Origin: Streptomyces sp. CB03234
GTDB lineage: Bacteria > Actinomycetota > Actinomycetes > Streptomycetales > Streptomycetaceae
Direction of reading: 5' to 3'
Assembly (NCBI RefSeq): GCF_001905885.1
Contig: NZ_LIYH01000006.1
Location: 1-64,000 of the forward strand
DNA: 64,000 nt
Position 1 is the stretch's first letter. Each line of letters starts with the position of its first letter. Below the pieces are notes generated by a model. The model saw only the letters and a list, made by a program, of their open reading frames with translations, was not told the origin of the DNA and did no database searches. Both the position numbers and the translations under genes were made by a program. This document shows, piece after piece, positions 51,991 through 60,532 of the stretch.

Positions 51991-52464
51991 GTGGTGAGCA
52001 CCGACTGGAAGAGCGACCTGAGGCAGCGCGGCTACCGGCTGACTCCCCAGCGCCAGCTTGTCCTGGAGGCGGTGGACGTGCTGGGGCACGCGACGCCCGA
52101 CGACATCCTCGGCGAGGTGCGCAAGACCGCCTCCGGCGTGAACATCTCCACCGTCTACCGGACGCTGGAGCTGCTGGAGGAGCTGGGCCTGGTCAGCCAC
52201 GCCCACCTCGGGCACGGCGCTCCCACCTACCACCTCGCCGACCGGCACCACCACCTGCACCTGGTGTGCCGGGACTGTACGAACGTCATCGAGGCGGACG
52301 TCGAGGTGGCCGCCGAGTTCACCGCGAAGCTCCGCCGGACCTTCGGCTTCGACACCGACATGAAGCACTTCGCGATCTTCGGGCTGTGCGAGGACTGCGC
52401 GGCGAAGGAGAAGGAGGGGACGAAGGGGCAGAAGGCGGAGGCTCCATCCGGCGGCGAGTCGTAG
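51991..52464 (+). CDS. nur: Nickel-responsive Fur-family regulator Nur
   Basis: A 157-aa protein. The N-terminal winged helix includes RLTPQRQLVLEAVDVLGHAT and NISTVYRTLELLEELGLVSH. The metal-binding stretch is DRHHHLHLVCRDC, with a second CxxC (GLCEDCAAKE). Nearly the whole sequence agrees with the S. coelicolor Nur I recall (SCO4179), which represses nickel uptake and sodF when nickel-bound. The GTG has TACACT 7 nt upstream and no Shine-Dalgarno, so it is probably leaderless. Confidence 0.9.
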   Translation: MVSTDWKSDLRQRGYRLTPQRQLVLEAVDVLGHATPDDILGEVRKTASGVNISTVYRTLELLEELGLVSHAHLGHGAPTYHLADRHHHLHLVCRDCTNVIEADVEVAAEFTAKLRRTFGFDTDMKHFAIFGLCEDCAAKEKEGTKGQKAEAPSGGES

Positions 52465-52473
52465 GCTGATCAC

Positions 52474-53454
52474 ATGCTGCGACAATCACCGACCAGCCCT
52501 CTCCTGTCCCTGCCCGGCGCCGTCCCCGCCGAGGGGTGCGACGAAGGTGTCGCCGCGCACTACGGCGACCTGTTCCGCGAGCAGCGCGCCCTCGCCGCCG
52601 GCAAGGGGCTGGTCGATCTCAGCCACCGCGGTGTCATCACCGTGACCGGCGACGACCGGCTCAGCTGGCTGCACCTGCTGCTCACCCAGCATGTCAGCGA
52701 CCTCCCGGCCGGCCACGCCACCGAAGCGCTGATCCTCTCCGCGAACGGCCACATCGAGCACGCCCTGTACCTCGTCGACGACGGCGAGACGGTCTGGGCG
52801 CACGTCGAGCCCGGTACGCAGGAGGCGCTGATCGGCTACCTGGAGTCGATGAAGTTCTTCTACCGGGTCGAGGTCGCCGACCGGACGGACGACGTCGCCG
52901 TCGTCCACCTGCCGGCCGGTTCCATCGCCGACGTACCCGACGGTGTCGCCGTACGGGAGACCCCGCACGGCCGGGACCTGTTCCTGCCGCGCGGGGACCT
53001 GGAGGCGTACGCCGAGGACCACGGGCCGCTCGCCGGGATCTGGGCGTACGAGGCGCTGCGCGTCGAGGGGCACCGCCCCCGGCTCGGTTTCGAGACCGAC
53101 CACCGCACCATCCCGCACGAGATCGGCCTGATCGGCAGCGCCGTCCACCTCCAGAAGGGCTGCTACCGGGGCCAGGAGACCGTCGCGCGCGTCCACAACC
53201 TGGGGAAGCCGCCGCGCCGGCTGGTCTTCCTCCACCTCGACGGCAGCGAGGTGCACCTGCCGCCGCACGGCACGCCGGTCCGGCTGAAGGCGGACGGCGA
53301 GGAGGGGCGGCAGCTCGGGTTCGTCACCACCTCCGTACGCCACCATGAGCTCGGCCCCATCGCGCTCGCGCTGGTCAAGCGCAATGTGCCGGTGGACGCG
53401 GACCTGATCGCGGGAGGTACGGCGGCGGCGCAGGAGGTCGTTGTCGAGCCGTAG
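52474..53454 (+). CDS. ygfZ: Folate-binding protein YgfZ
   Basis: A 326-aa GcvT-like protein with the diagnostic KGCYRGQETVARVHNLGKPP motif containing the conserved Cys. YgfZ uses tetrahydrofolate to support iron-sulfur cluster enzyme repair or assembly. The ATG lies 9 bp after the nur stop, so co-transcription is likely. Confidence 0.93.
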   Translation: MLRQSPTSPLLSLPGAVPAEGCDEGVAAHYGDLFREQRALAAGKGLVDLSHRGVITVTGDDRLSWLHLLLTQHVSDLPAGHATEALILSANGHIEHALYLVDDGETVWAHVEPGTQEALIGYLESMKFFYRVEVADRTDDVAVVHLPAGSIADVPDGVAVRETPHGRDLFLPRGDLEAYAEDHGPLAGIWAYEALRVEGHRPRLGFETDHRTIPHEIGLIGSAVHLQKGCYRGQETVARVHNLGKPPRRLVFLHLDGSEVHLPPHGTPVRLKADGEEGRQLGFVTTSVRHHELGPIALALVKRNVPVDADLIAGGTAAAQEVVVEP

Positions 53455-53466
53455 GGCGCCGCGTCC

Positions 53467-53892
53467 TCAGACGTCGACGACGATCGTGAACGGGCCGTGG
53501 TTCGTCAGCGAGACCCGCATGTCCGCTCCGAACCGGCCCGTCTCCACCGTCGCCCCCAGCTCCCGCAGCCGCGCCACCACCTCGTCGACCAGCGGCTCGG
53601 CGACCTCGCCGGGCGCCGCCGCGTTCCAGGTGGGGCGGCGGCCCTTGCGGGCGTCCCCGTAGAGGGTGAACTGCGAAATCACCAGCAACGGCGCATTCAC
53701 GTCCGAGCAGGACTTCTCGCCCTCCAGGATCCGCACCGACCACAGCTTCCGGGCCAGCTGCGCCGCCTTCTCCGCCGTGTCCTCATGGGTGACCCCGACG
53801 AGCACACACAGCCCCTCGCCGACGATTTCGCCGACCGTTTCCCCGGCGACGACGACCCTGGCCCCGTCGACCCTCTGTACCACTGCACGCAT
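53467..53892 (-). CDS. dtd: D-aminoacyl-tRNA deacylase Dtd
   Basis: A 141-aa protein starting MRAVVQRVDGARV with active-site motifs SQFTLYGDARKGRRP and TNHGPFT. It removes D-amino acids from tRNA. The second motif has His and Phe at positions that are more often Ser/Asp/Ala and Val. ATG at 53892 gives the family length; longer frames have no support. It converges with ygfZ (12-bp gap). Confidence 0.93.
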   Translation of the reverse strand: MRAVVQRVDGARVVVAGETVGEIVGEGLCVLVGVTHEDTAEKAAQLARKLWSVRILEGEKSCSDVNAPLLVISQFTLYGDARKGRRPTWNAAAPGEVAEPLVDEVVARLRELGATVETGRFGADMRVSLTNHGPFTIVVDV

Positions 53893-54006
53893 ACAGACCA
53901 ACCTATCCGCGTCCGAACGGGTGCAGGCGCCTGCATTGACACTGGCACAAATGGCACCATGCCTCTCAGGCGGTGTGTTCCGCACCGGTCGAGGGGACGG
54001 ATTCCT

Positions 54007-54603
54007 ATGAGTACACCTGGCGCCGGGCAGACGCCACATCCCGTACCGATGACATGTGCCGGTGGCAGAGGAGCGCTGCGGCCTCCCGCCCAGCGGACCG
54101 GTGACGCCGTCCTGCCGGAGGCGCGACAGCACGACCTGAAGGCCATGCGGCTGCCGGAACTGCGCGCGCTGCGCCGGGACTCGCACGGCGACGAGGCGGA
54201 CCTGAGCTACGTACGGAGGCTTCTCCAGGGCCGGATCGACATCCTGCGCGCCGAACTGGCACGCCGCGGCGGTACGGAGGTGGCGGTCGTGGACCGGCTG
54301 TCGGAGATCCTCGCGGACACCCCGTCGCGGCACCGTTCGTCGGCCCGTCATGTGACGCTCTCCACACCGCGCGGCGAGGAGTACCGGCGGCTGGCCGCCG
54401 ACATGCTGGCGGAGGTGGAGCTGTCGGACCTGTCCGCCCGGACGGACGAGGAGCTGCACGCCGCGATGGGGCGGCTCGCGCGCTACGAGCAGCAGGTGTC
54501 GCGGCGCCGGCAGCAGCTGCAGCGGACGGCCGACGATTGCAGTGCCGAGATCGCGCGCAGGTACCGTGAAGGCGAAGCACAAGTAGACGACCTGCTCCGC
54601 TGA
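54007..54603 (+). CDS. rsiG: RsiG, c-di-GMP-binding anti-sigma factor for WhiG
   Basis: A 198-aa protein with two long helices that would form an antiparallel coiled coil. The c-di-GMP motif E-x3-S-x2-R-x3-Q-x3-D occurs twice exactly: Glu63-Ser67-Arg70-Gln74-Asp78 and Glu161-Ser165-Arg168-Gln172-Asp176. This double motif is the hallmark of streptomycete RsiG, which holds sigma-WhiG inactive when loaded with c-di-GMP and so blocks sporulation. GAGGGG lies upstream of the ATG at 54007. The N-terminal about 40 residues look disordered. Divergent from dtd. Confidence 0.95.
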   Translation: MSTPGAGQTPHPVPMTCAGGRGALRPPAQRTGDAVLPEARQHDLKAMRLPELRALRRDSHGDEADLSYVRRLLQGRIDILRAELARRGGTEVAVVDRLSEILADTPSRHRSSARHVTLSTPRGEEYRRLAADMLAEVELSDLSARTDEELHAAMGRLARYEQQVSRRRQQLQRTADDCSAEIARRYREGEAQVDDLLR

Positions 54604-54643
54604 GTACGGGGAGGCAGGTCACCGTCCCGGAAGGCCGGCCGTC

Positions 54644-55606
54644 ATGACCTCCTCCGCCACCGCCGTCATACCCCCGGTCCTCGCCGAGGTCGTCCGTTCC
54701 GGCTTCGTCGAGGGCCATCACCGGGGGGCGCTGGTCGTGCTGGCCGCGGACGGCACCGTAGAGCTGTCTGCCGGGGACCCGACGGCGCCGGTCTTCCCGC
54801 GCTCGTCCAACAAGCCCATGCAGGCCGCGGCGCTGCTGCGGGCCGGCCTGGACCTGTCGGGGGAGCGCCTCGCGCTGGCCGCCGCGAGCCACTCCGGCGA
54901 ACCGTTCCACCTGGACCTGGTCCGCAAGATGCTCGCCGACCACGGGTTCACCGAGGCCGACCTCCAGACCCCGCCCGACCTGCCGCTGGACCCGGTGGAA
55001 TCCGAGGCGTACCTGGCCGCCGGCAACGTCCGGGAGCGGATCACCATGAACTGCTCGGGCAAGCACGCGGCGATGCTGGCCGCCTGCGCGCTCAACGGCT
55101 GGGACCCGGCCTCCTACCTGGACCCGCTCCACCCGCTCCAGGCGCTGATCCTCGACGAGGTGCAGGCCGCGTCGGGCGAGAGCGTGCCGGTGGTCGGTAC
55201 GGACGGGTGCGGCGCGCCGCTGATGGCGATCAGCCTGGTGGGCCTCGCCCGCGCGTTCCGCTCGTACGTGCTCGCCGAGCCGGGGACGCCGCAGCGGCGG
55301 GTCGCCGACGCGATGCGCGCGCACCCCGAGTACGTGGCGGGCACGCGGCGCCCGGACACCTGGCTGATGCGGGAGGTGCCGGGGGCGCTGTCCAAGATGG
55401 GCGCCGAGGCGGTCCAGGCGGTCGCCCTCGCGGACGGCCGGGCGCTCGCCTTCAAGATCGACGACGGTTCCGGGCGCGCCCTGGGCCCGGTCCTCGCGCG
55501 GGCGCTGCGGATGCTGGACGTGGACGCGCCGGTGGTGGGCCGCATCGGTGACGCGCCGCTGCTGGGCGGCGGACAGCGGGTGGGCGAGATACGCGCGGCG
55601 TTCTGA
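54644..55606 (+). CDS. Asparaginase (PF06089, thermolabile/R. etli type)
   Basis: A 320-aa protein with the family signatures VFPRSSNKPMQAAALL and ITMNCSGKHAAMLAACALNG, plus VVGTDGCGAPLMAISL. It hydrolyses L-asparagine to aspartate and ammonia. The ATG at 54644 lies 40 bp after the rsiG stop. Confidence 0.92.
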   Translation: MTSSATAVIPPVLAEVVRSGFVEGHHRGALVVLAADGTVELSAGDPTAPVFPRSSNKPMQAAALLRAGLDLSGERLALAAASHSGEPFHLDLVRKMLADHGFTEADLQTPPDLPLDPVESEAYLAAGNVRERITMNCSGKHAAMLAACALNGWDPASYLDPLHPLQALILDEVQAASGESVPVVGTDGCGAPLMAISLVGLARAFRSYVLAEPGTPQRRVADAMRAHPEYVAGTRRPDTWLMREVPGALSKMGAEAVQAVALADGRALAFKIDDGSGRALGPVLARALRMLDVDAPVVGRIGDAPLLGGGQRVGEIRAAF

Positions 55607-55750
55607 GCCCTGAGCCCGGGGGGCGCGGGGCCGGAAAACCGGGTGCGTCCGCCGTGGGGCGGCGCCTAGCGTGACGCCATCAGCGTCGACGTCCGCACGG
55701 TCACGGAGTCCGAGTTCCCCGACTGGCTGCGCGCCCGCCGCGTCGGGTTC

Positions 55751-56920
55751 ATGCAGCCGCCCACGGTCCCGGACGGAGAGGCCGAGCAAAGGCTCCCGTA
55801 CGTGGACCTCGCCCGTACCCAGGGGGCGTTCGACGCCGGGCGCTGCGTCGCCACCTACCGCTCCTTCGCGCAGGAGCTGACCGTCCCCGGAGGCGCCAGG
55901 GTCACCGCGAACGCCGTGTCCGCCGTGACCGTCTCACCGACGCACCGGCGGCGCGGGCTGCTCAGCCGCATGATCGCCACGGACCTCGCGGCGGCCAGGG
56001 AGCGCGGCGAGGCCCTCTCGACGCTGATCGCCGCCGAGTACCCGATCTACGGCCGGTACGGGTACGGGCCGGCCGCCTGGACCACCGAGTGGACCGTCGA
56101 CGTACGGCGCGCCGGCCTCGACCCGCGCCGGCCCGGGCCGGACGACGGCGGTCGCGTCGACCTGGTCACGCCGGACGACATCCGCAAGCTCGGCCCCGGC
56201 CTCCACGACCGGCTCCGCGCCGTGCGGCACGGCATGGTCAGCCGGGACCAGCGCGTCTGGGACGTCGGCACGGGCGCCGCGCGCCTGCCCGGCGAGCCCT
56301 GGACGGAACCCTTCTACGCGACGTACCGGGCGGCGGACGGGGAGGTGGAGGGGTACGTCTGCTACGCCACCGACGACACCTGGGAGGCCAAGCGGCCGCT
56401 GTGCTCCGCGACCGTGCGCGACCTGATCGCCGTGACCCCGGCCGCCGAGCGCGCGCTGTGGCACTTCGTCTGCTCCGTCGACTGGATGACCACGGTCACG
56501 ACCGGCTACCGCGCCCCCGACGACCTGCTGCCCCTGCTGCTGCCGGACCCGCGCGCGGCGCGCGTCACGACGCACGCCGACTTCCTCTGGGTGCGGATCC
56601 TCGACGTCGTACGGGCCCTGGAGGCGCGCGCGTACGCGGGGTCCGGCACCCTCGTGCTGGAGCTGTACGACCCGGCGGGCCCGGCGGGCGGCCGCTTCCG
56701 GCTGGACGTCTCGCCGGAGGGCGCGTCGTGCGCGCCGAGCACCGCGTCGCCGGACCTCATCATGGACGTGCGGGAGCTGGGGACGCTGTACCTGGGCGAC
56801 GAGTCGGCGGTGCGGCTCGCGGCCCTGGGGAGGGTGGAGGAGTCGGCGCCGGGCGCGGCGGCGGTGGCGGACACCCTGCTGCGCACCTCGCGCCGGCCGT
56901 GGTGTCCGGACGTGTTCTAG
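55751..56920 (+). CDS. Eis-like GNAT N-acetyltransferase
   Basis: At least 389 aa. The first GNAT domain has VSPTHRRRGLLSRMIATDLA (acetyl-CoA motif) and YPIYGRYGYGPAAW, both typical of Eis-like enzymes; a second GNAT-like region and an SCP2-like C-terminus ending in a terminal Phe follow. Eis proteins acetylate amines such as aminoglycosides or peptides. Oddity: the reading frame and recognisable N-terminal strand (SVDVRTVTESEFPDWLRARR) extend upstream to about 55679. The only codon at the expected start is ATC, with no ATG, GTG or TTG before 55751. Confidence 0.82.
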   Translation: MQPPTVPDGEAEQRLPYVDLARTQGAFDAGRCVATYRSFAQELTVPGGARVTANAVSAVTVSPTHRRRGLLSRMIATDLAAARERGEALSTLIAAEYPIYGRYGYGPAAWTTEWTVDVRRAGLDPRRPGPDDGGRVDLVTPDDIRKLGPGLHDRLRAVRHGMVSRDQRVWDVGTGAARLPGEPWTEPFYATYRAADGEVEGYVCYATDDTWEAKRPLCSATVRDLIAVTPAAERALWHFVCSVDWMTTVTTGYRAPDDLLPLLLPDPRAARVTTHADFLWVRILDVVRALEARAYAGSGTLVLELYDPAGPAGGRFRLDVSPEGASCAPSTASPDLIMDVRELGTLYLGDESAVRLAALGRVEESAPGAAAVADTLLRTSRRPWCPDVF

Positions 56921-56983
56921 CCCTGCGCGGACCTGATCTGACACCCTCGTCCCACCCCTGACCCCGACCCCCGGGCGGCAGCT

Positions 56984-57484
56984 GTGTACGACGACCTGAC
57001 CGACGTCATCGGCGGCACCGAATACGTCCTGTTCGGCTTCGACGGCCCCCTCTGCCGGCTGCGCGGTGCGGCGACCGCATGGCCTACGCCGTACGCCGAC
57101 CCGCTGATCCGCACCCTGCACGCGGTCGGCACGGGCCTCGCCGTCGTCTCCGGCACCTGTCCGGCGGCGGTGGAGCGCTACCTCGCCGACCGGGGCCTGT
57201 CCGGCTGTTTCGGCCCGCACGTCCACGGCCGCGTCGACCAGGCCCTCACCTCGCTCGGCGCGGCGCCCGGGGTGTCCCTGGTGATCGGCGCCACGCCCGC
57301 CGACCTGACCGCCGCCCGTGAGTCGGGCGTGCCGTTCCTGGGCTACGGCCGCGACGACGATCGCGTCGACCTGCTGCGCCGGGCCGGGGCGCGGCGCGTG
57401 GTGACGTCACTGGAGCCGGTGCTCACCGCCGTACGCGCCGCCGCTCACCGCTCAGCGCGTACGTACACGGAACAGCGCACCTGA
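56984..57484 (+). CDS. HAD-like hydrolase family protein lacking the nucleophile Asp
   Basis: A 166-aa protein. The N-terminal motif I reads VLFGFDGPLCRL where active HAD enzymes have D-x-D: the first Asp is replaced by Gly. Motif II is VVSGTCP, and ATPADLTAARESGVPFLGYG resembles the C-terminal motif region with Asp. The cap domain is absent. It may be a non-catalytic HAD. GTG start at 56984. Confidence 0.75.
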   Translation: MYDDLTDVIGGTEYVLFGFDGPLCRLRGAATAWPTPYADPLIRTLHAVGTGLAVVSGTCPAAVERYLADRGLSGCFGPHVHGRVDQALTSLGAAPGVSLVIGATPADLTAARESGVPFLGYGRDDDRVDLLRRAGARRVVTSLEPVLTAVRAAAHRSARTYTEQRT

Positions 57485-57501
57485 CAGGCCGACCGGCCGG
57501 G

Positions 57502-58476
57502 TCACACCGTGAGCACCACCTTGCCCAGCAGGCTCCGGTTCTCGATCGCCGCGTGGGCCTCGGCCGCCCGGTCCAGCGGGAACGTTCCGCCGATCACCGG
57601 TCGCAGCCGCCCGGCCGCCGCCTCCGCGAGGGCCCGGTCCGCCAGCCGGGCGTAGGCCTCCGGCGGCAGCTGGACGTCGCCGATGCCGAGCAGCCGTACG
57701 CCGCGCCGCTCCGCCTCGCCCGGGTCGACGGCGGCGAAACCGCCGGTCGGCGCCCCGTGCGCGGAGAACCGCCCGCCGTCCACGACGAGCCCGAACGCCG
57801 CCAGGCCCGGCTGACCGCCCACGCCGTCCAGTACGACGTCCGCGCCCGCCGGGCCGAGGGCGTCGCGGGCGTGCCGTACCCAGTCGGGGGCGTCCGTGTC
57901 GACCACCGCGTCGGCGCCCAGCTCCCGTACCAGCGCGGTCTTGCGCTCACCGCGCGCGGTGCCGACGACCCGGGCGCCCGCCGCCTTCGCCAGTTGCACC
58001 AGCAGCGTGCCCATCCCGCCGGACGCGCCGACGACCAGCACCGTCTCGCCGGGTTTCGGCTCCGTCGCCTCCAGCAGCGCGGTCGCGGTGACGCCGTCGT
58101 GGACGAGGGCCGCCGCCTCCGTGAACGCCAGCCGGTCCGGCAGGGGCACCACCGACCCGGCGTCGGCGACGGCACGTTCGGCGTACCCGCCGGTGTGGCC
58201 GATCGAGGCGACCACCCGGCGGCCGAGCCACGCCGCCCCGTCGACGCCCGCGCCGACGGCCCGGACCGTACCGGCGATGCCGCCGCCCGGGACGTACGGC
58301 GGCTGGAGCGTGAAGTACTCCCCGCCCCAGCCCGACCGCAACTGCGTCTCCAGGAAGATCGTGTCCACCGCGGCCACTTCGACGAGCACCTGACCGGGCC
58401 CCGCCACCGGTTCCGGGACGTCCGCCGGGACCAGCACCTCCGGGCCGCCGAACGCCCTCACCTGCGCCACGCGCAT
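57502..58476 (-). CDS. Zinc-independent quinone oxidoreductase / MDR alcohol dehydrogenase-like
   Basis: A 324-aa protein starting MRVAQVRAFGGPEVLVPADV. The nucleotide-binding motif is VLVVGASGGMGTLLVQLAKA, and no zinc-ligand cysteines are seen, as in QOR-type MDR enzymes. It probably reduces quinones or enones with NADPH. Divergent from the TetR gene with a palindrome between them, so likely controlled by it. ATG at 58476 fits the Shine-Dalgarno; GTG at 58485 is possible. Confidence 0.9.
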   Translation of the reverse strand: MRVAQVRAFGGPEVLVPADVPEPVAGPGQVLVEVAAVDTIFLETQLRSGWGGEYFTLQPPYVPGGGIAGTVRAVGAGVDGAAWLGRRVVASIGHTGGYAERAVADAGSVVPLPDRLAFTEAAALVHDGVTATALLEATEPKPGETVLVVGASGGMGTLLVQLAKAAGARVVGTARGERKTALVRELGADAVVDTDAPDWVRHARDALGPAGADVVLDGVGGQPGLAAFGLVVDGGRFSAHGAPTGGFAAVDPGEAERRGVRLLGIGDVQLPPEAYARLADRALAEAAAGRLRPVIGGTFPLDRAAEAHAAIENRSLLGKVVLTV

Positions 58477-58557
58477 CGCACTCACACCCCTCCCGTGCAC
58501 GGGCGTTGGTCCGGCCTGTCCGGCGCCCGCGCAGCCGAGTCTGGAACGTCAAGTCCG

Positions 58558-58569
58558 GTTGAGGTCAAC
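58558..58569. promoter_or_regulatory. Candidate TetR operator in the divergent QOR/TetR gap
   Basis: GTTGA-GG-TCAAC palindrome between the QOR and tetR starts, 34 bp upstream of the tetR ATG. Position and symmetry suggest operator function. Confidence 0.5.
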
Positions 58570-58602
58570 GGGTGCGGCCGGCGGGTGCGTAGGCTCGGCG
58601 GC

Positions 58603-59217
58603 ATGAGCGGTGACATGGGGCTGCGGGAGCGCAAGAAGCGGCGGACGTACCAGACGATCTCCGACACGGCGATCGCCCTCTTCCTGGAGAAGGGCTTCGA
58701 CCGGGTCTCGGTCGCCGAGGTCGCCGCGGCCGCCGAGGTCTCCAAGCCGACGCTCTTCCGGTACTTCCCCGCCAAGGAGGACCTGGTCCTGCACCGGTTC
58801 GCCGACCACCGCGAGGAGGCGGCACGCGTCGTCGCCGAGCGGCCCGGGGACGTCGGCCCGCTTCAGGCGCTGCACCGCCACTTCACCGACGGGCTCGCGC
58901 GCCGCGACCCGGTGACCGGGCTGAGCGACGACCCGGACGTGCTCGCCTTCCACCGGCTGCTGTACGGCACGCCCAGCCTGGTCGCGCGACTGTACGCGTA
59001 CCAGGGCGCGTCCGAGCGGGCGCTGGCGGCCGCGCTGGGGGACAGCGGTCTCCCAGGCCGTCTCGCGGCCGGACAGATCATCGCCGTACAGCGGATCCTG
59101 GCCGAGGAGAACTGGCGCCGGATCGACGCGGGCGAAACCGCCGAAGCCGTGGCGGCGGACGCGCTGGCCGCCGCCGACCTGGCCTTCCGGCAACTGGCGG
59201 AGGGGCTTTCCCTCTGA
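58603..59217 (+). CDS. TetR family regulator
   Basis: A 204-aa protein. The HTH is VSVAEVAAAAEVSKPTLFRY within the usual RKKRRTYQTISDTAIALFLE start. The C-terminal domain is divergent. The ATG is preceded 7 nt earlier by TAGGCT, suggesting a leaderless mRNA. It probably represses the divergent quinone oxidoreductase. Confidence 0.9.
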   Translation: MSGDMGLRERKKRRTYQTISDTAIALFLEKGFDRVSVAEVAAAAEVSKPTLFRYFPAKEDLVLHRFADHREEAARVVAERPGDVGPLQALHRHFTDGLARRDPVTGLSDDPDVLAFHRLLYGTPSLVARLYAYQGASERALAAALGDSGLPGRLAAGQIIAVQRILAEENWRRIDAGETAEAVAADALAAADLAFRQLAEGLSL

Positions 59218-59222
59218 ACGGC

Positions 59223-59260
59223 AAGGCCGCCGCTCCCTCCTCCGGAAAGCGGCGGTCCTT
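59223..59260. terminator. Hairpin between tetR and the P450 gene
   Basis: AAGGCCGCCGCT pairs with AGCGGCGGTCCTT (one bulge) between convergent stops. Probably bidirectional. Confidence 0.7.
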
Positions 59261-59272
59261 GTCCGTGGCCGG

Positions 59273-60532
59273 CTACCACATCACGGGCAGCCGCTCCGGG
59301 ATCCGCTTCATGAACCCGGTACGCCACACCAACTGCGCGATCGGAACGGCGAGCTGGAAGTCGGGCATCCGGTCGAGCAGGGTCTCCAGGGCGATCTCCG
59401 CGTGCTTCTTGCCGAGCGCGGTCGCGGGGCAGTAGTGCCGCCCGCCGCCGAAGGAGAGGTGGTCCGTGTTGTTCTCGCGGGTGAGGTCCACGGTCTGCGG
59501 GTCGGTGAACGCCTCCGGGTCGAAGTTGGCGCCCTCGACCAGCACCAGGACCAGCTCGCCCTTCTTGACCTCCACGTCCCCGAGCATCACGTCCTCCATG
59601 GCCAGGCGCGGCAGGCCGTCACCGATGGAGAGGTTGATCCGCAGCAGCTCGTCGACGGCCGCCGGGATCTTGTCCCGGTCGGCGAGGAGTTCGGCCCTCA
59701 GCTCCGGGTGCTGGATGAGGGAGACCAGGGCCATGGTCAGGAAGCCGGCCGTGGAGATGACCCCGGCGCCGAACATGGTCACACCGACCGTCGCCAGCAT
59801 CTCGTCCGTGAGGTGGTCGTACTCCGGGTCCTCCCGCAGCGCCGCCAGCTCGGCCATCAGGCCGGTGGTGGCCGGGTCGTCCAGGCGCTCCACCATGTAC
59901 GCGATGTCGCGGTCCCAGTTGAGCTTGGCACCGGCGATCGGGCAGGCGGAGTTCATGAACGCGATGTCGAGGCTGCGCATCAGCCGGGGCGCGTCCGCCT
60001 GCGGGATGCCGAGGATGTGGCAGTGCATGGCGGCGGAGTACGGGTCGGCGAACTGTCCGCGCAGGTCCCCCGGCGCTCCGTCGGCGATGACGCGGTCGAC
60101 CAGGTCGGCGGCGGCCGACCGCATCCACTCCACCAGGCCGGGCGCCTTGGGGTTGAGCGCCTTGAGCACGGCCTTGCGCAGCCCGGCGCCGGTGATGTTG
60201 CCCATGTTGTTGACGACTTCGGGCGGGATCGTCAGCGCGTACTGCCGGGGTACGCCGGGTGCCGAGGTGTCCTTGAGGCTGAACCTCGGGTCCTCCAGCA
60301 CCCGCTTGCACAGGGCGTGGGAGGACACCAGCCACGCCTCGTCGCCGGCGATGGTGCGCACCCGCTTGACCGGGTACTTCTTGCGCAACAGCTCCACCTC
60401 GGCGGGTATCTGGTCGCCGCGCCAGGAGAACGGGAAGTCGAGAAGCTGGTCGGGCAGTGTCTCGTCGGGCAGTGTCTCAGCGGACACCGTCTCAGCGGAC
60501 ATCGTCCCAACGGACATCGTCTCAACGGACAT
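59273..60532 (-). CDS. Cytochrome P450 closely resembling CYP121 (mycocyclosin synthase)
   Basis: A 419-aa P450. The ExxR motif is DELLR (295-298) and the heme Cys is 368 in FGGGRHYCPATALG. Many segments agree with M. tuberculosis CYP121 as recalled: TIPPEVVNNMGNI, LNWDRDIAYM, FGAGVIST (255-261), KKGELVLVLVEGANFDPE, IAQLVWRTGF and RIPERLPVMW. The I-helix keeps the CYP121 Ser in place of the usual acid-Thr pair. It would couple the two tyrosine rings of cyclo(Tyr-Tyr). The N-terminus carries six pentapeptide repeats absent from CYP121. It starts 11 bp inside the upstream CDPS gene. Confidence 0.93.
   Translation of the reverse strand: MSVETMSVGTMSAETVSAETLPDETLPDQLLDFPFSWRGDQIPAEVELLRKKYPVKRVRTIAGDEAWLVSSHALCKRVLEDPRFSLKDTSAPGVPRQYALTIPPEVVNNMGNITGAGLRKAVLKALNPKAPGLVEWMRSAAADLVDRVIADGAPGDLRGQFADPYSAAMHCHILGIPQADAPRLMRSLDIAFMNSACPIAGAKLNWDRDIAYMVERLDDPATTGLMAELAALREDPEYDHLTDEMLATVGVTMFGAGVISTAGFLTMALVSLIQHPELRAELLADRDKIPAAVDELLRINLSIGDGLPRLAMEDVMLGDVEVKKGELVLVLVEGANFDPEAFTDPQTVDLTRENNTDHLSFGGGRHYCPATALGKKHAEIALETLLDRMPDFQLAVPIAQLVWRTGFMKRIPERLPVMW
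60443..60532 (-). repeat. 15-bp tandem repeats encoding the P450 N-terminus
   Basis: Six 15-bp units encode MSVET-MSVGT-MSAET-VSAET and LPDET-LPDQL. The first three units each begin with ATG, so three potential in-frame starts are spaced by one unit. Confidence 0.9.
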
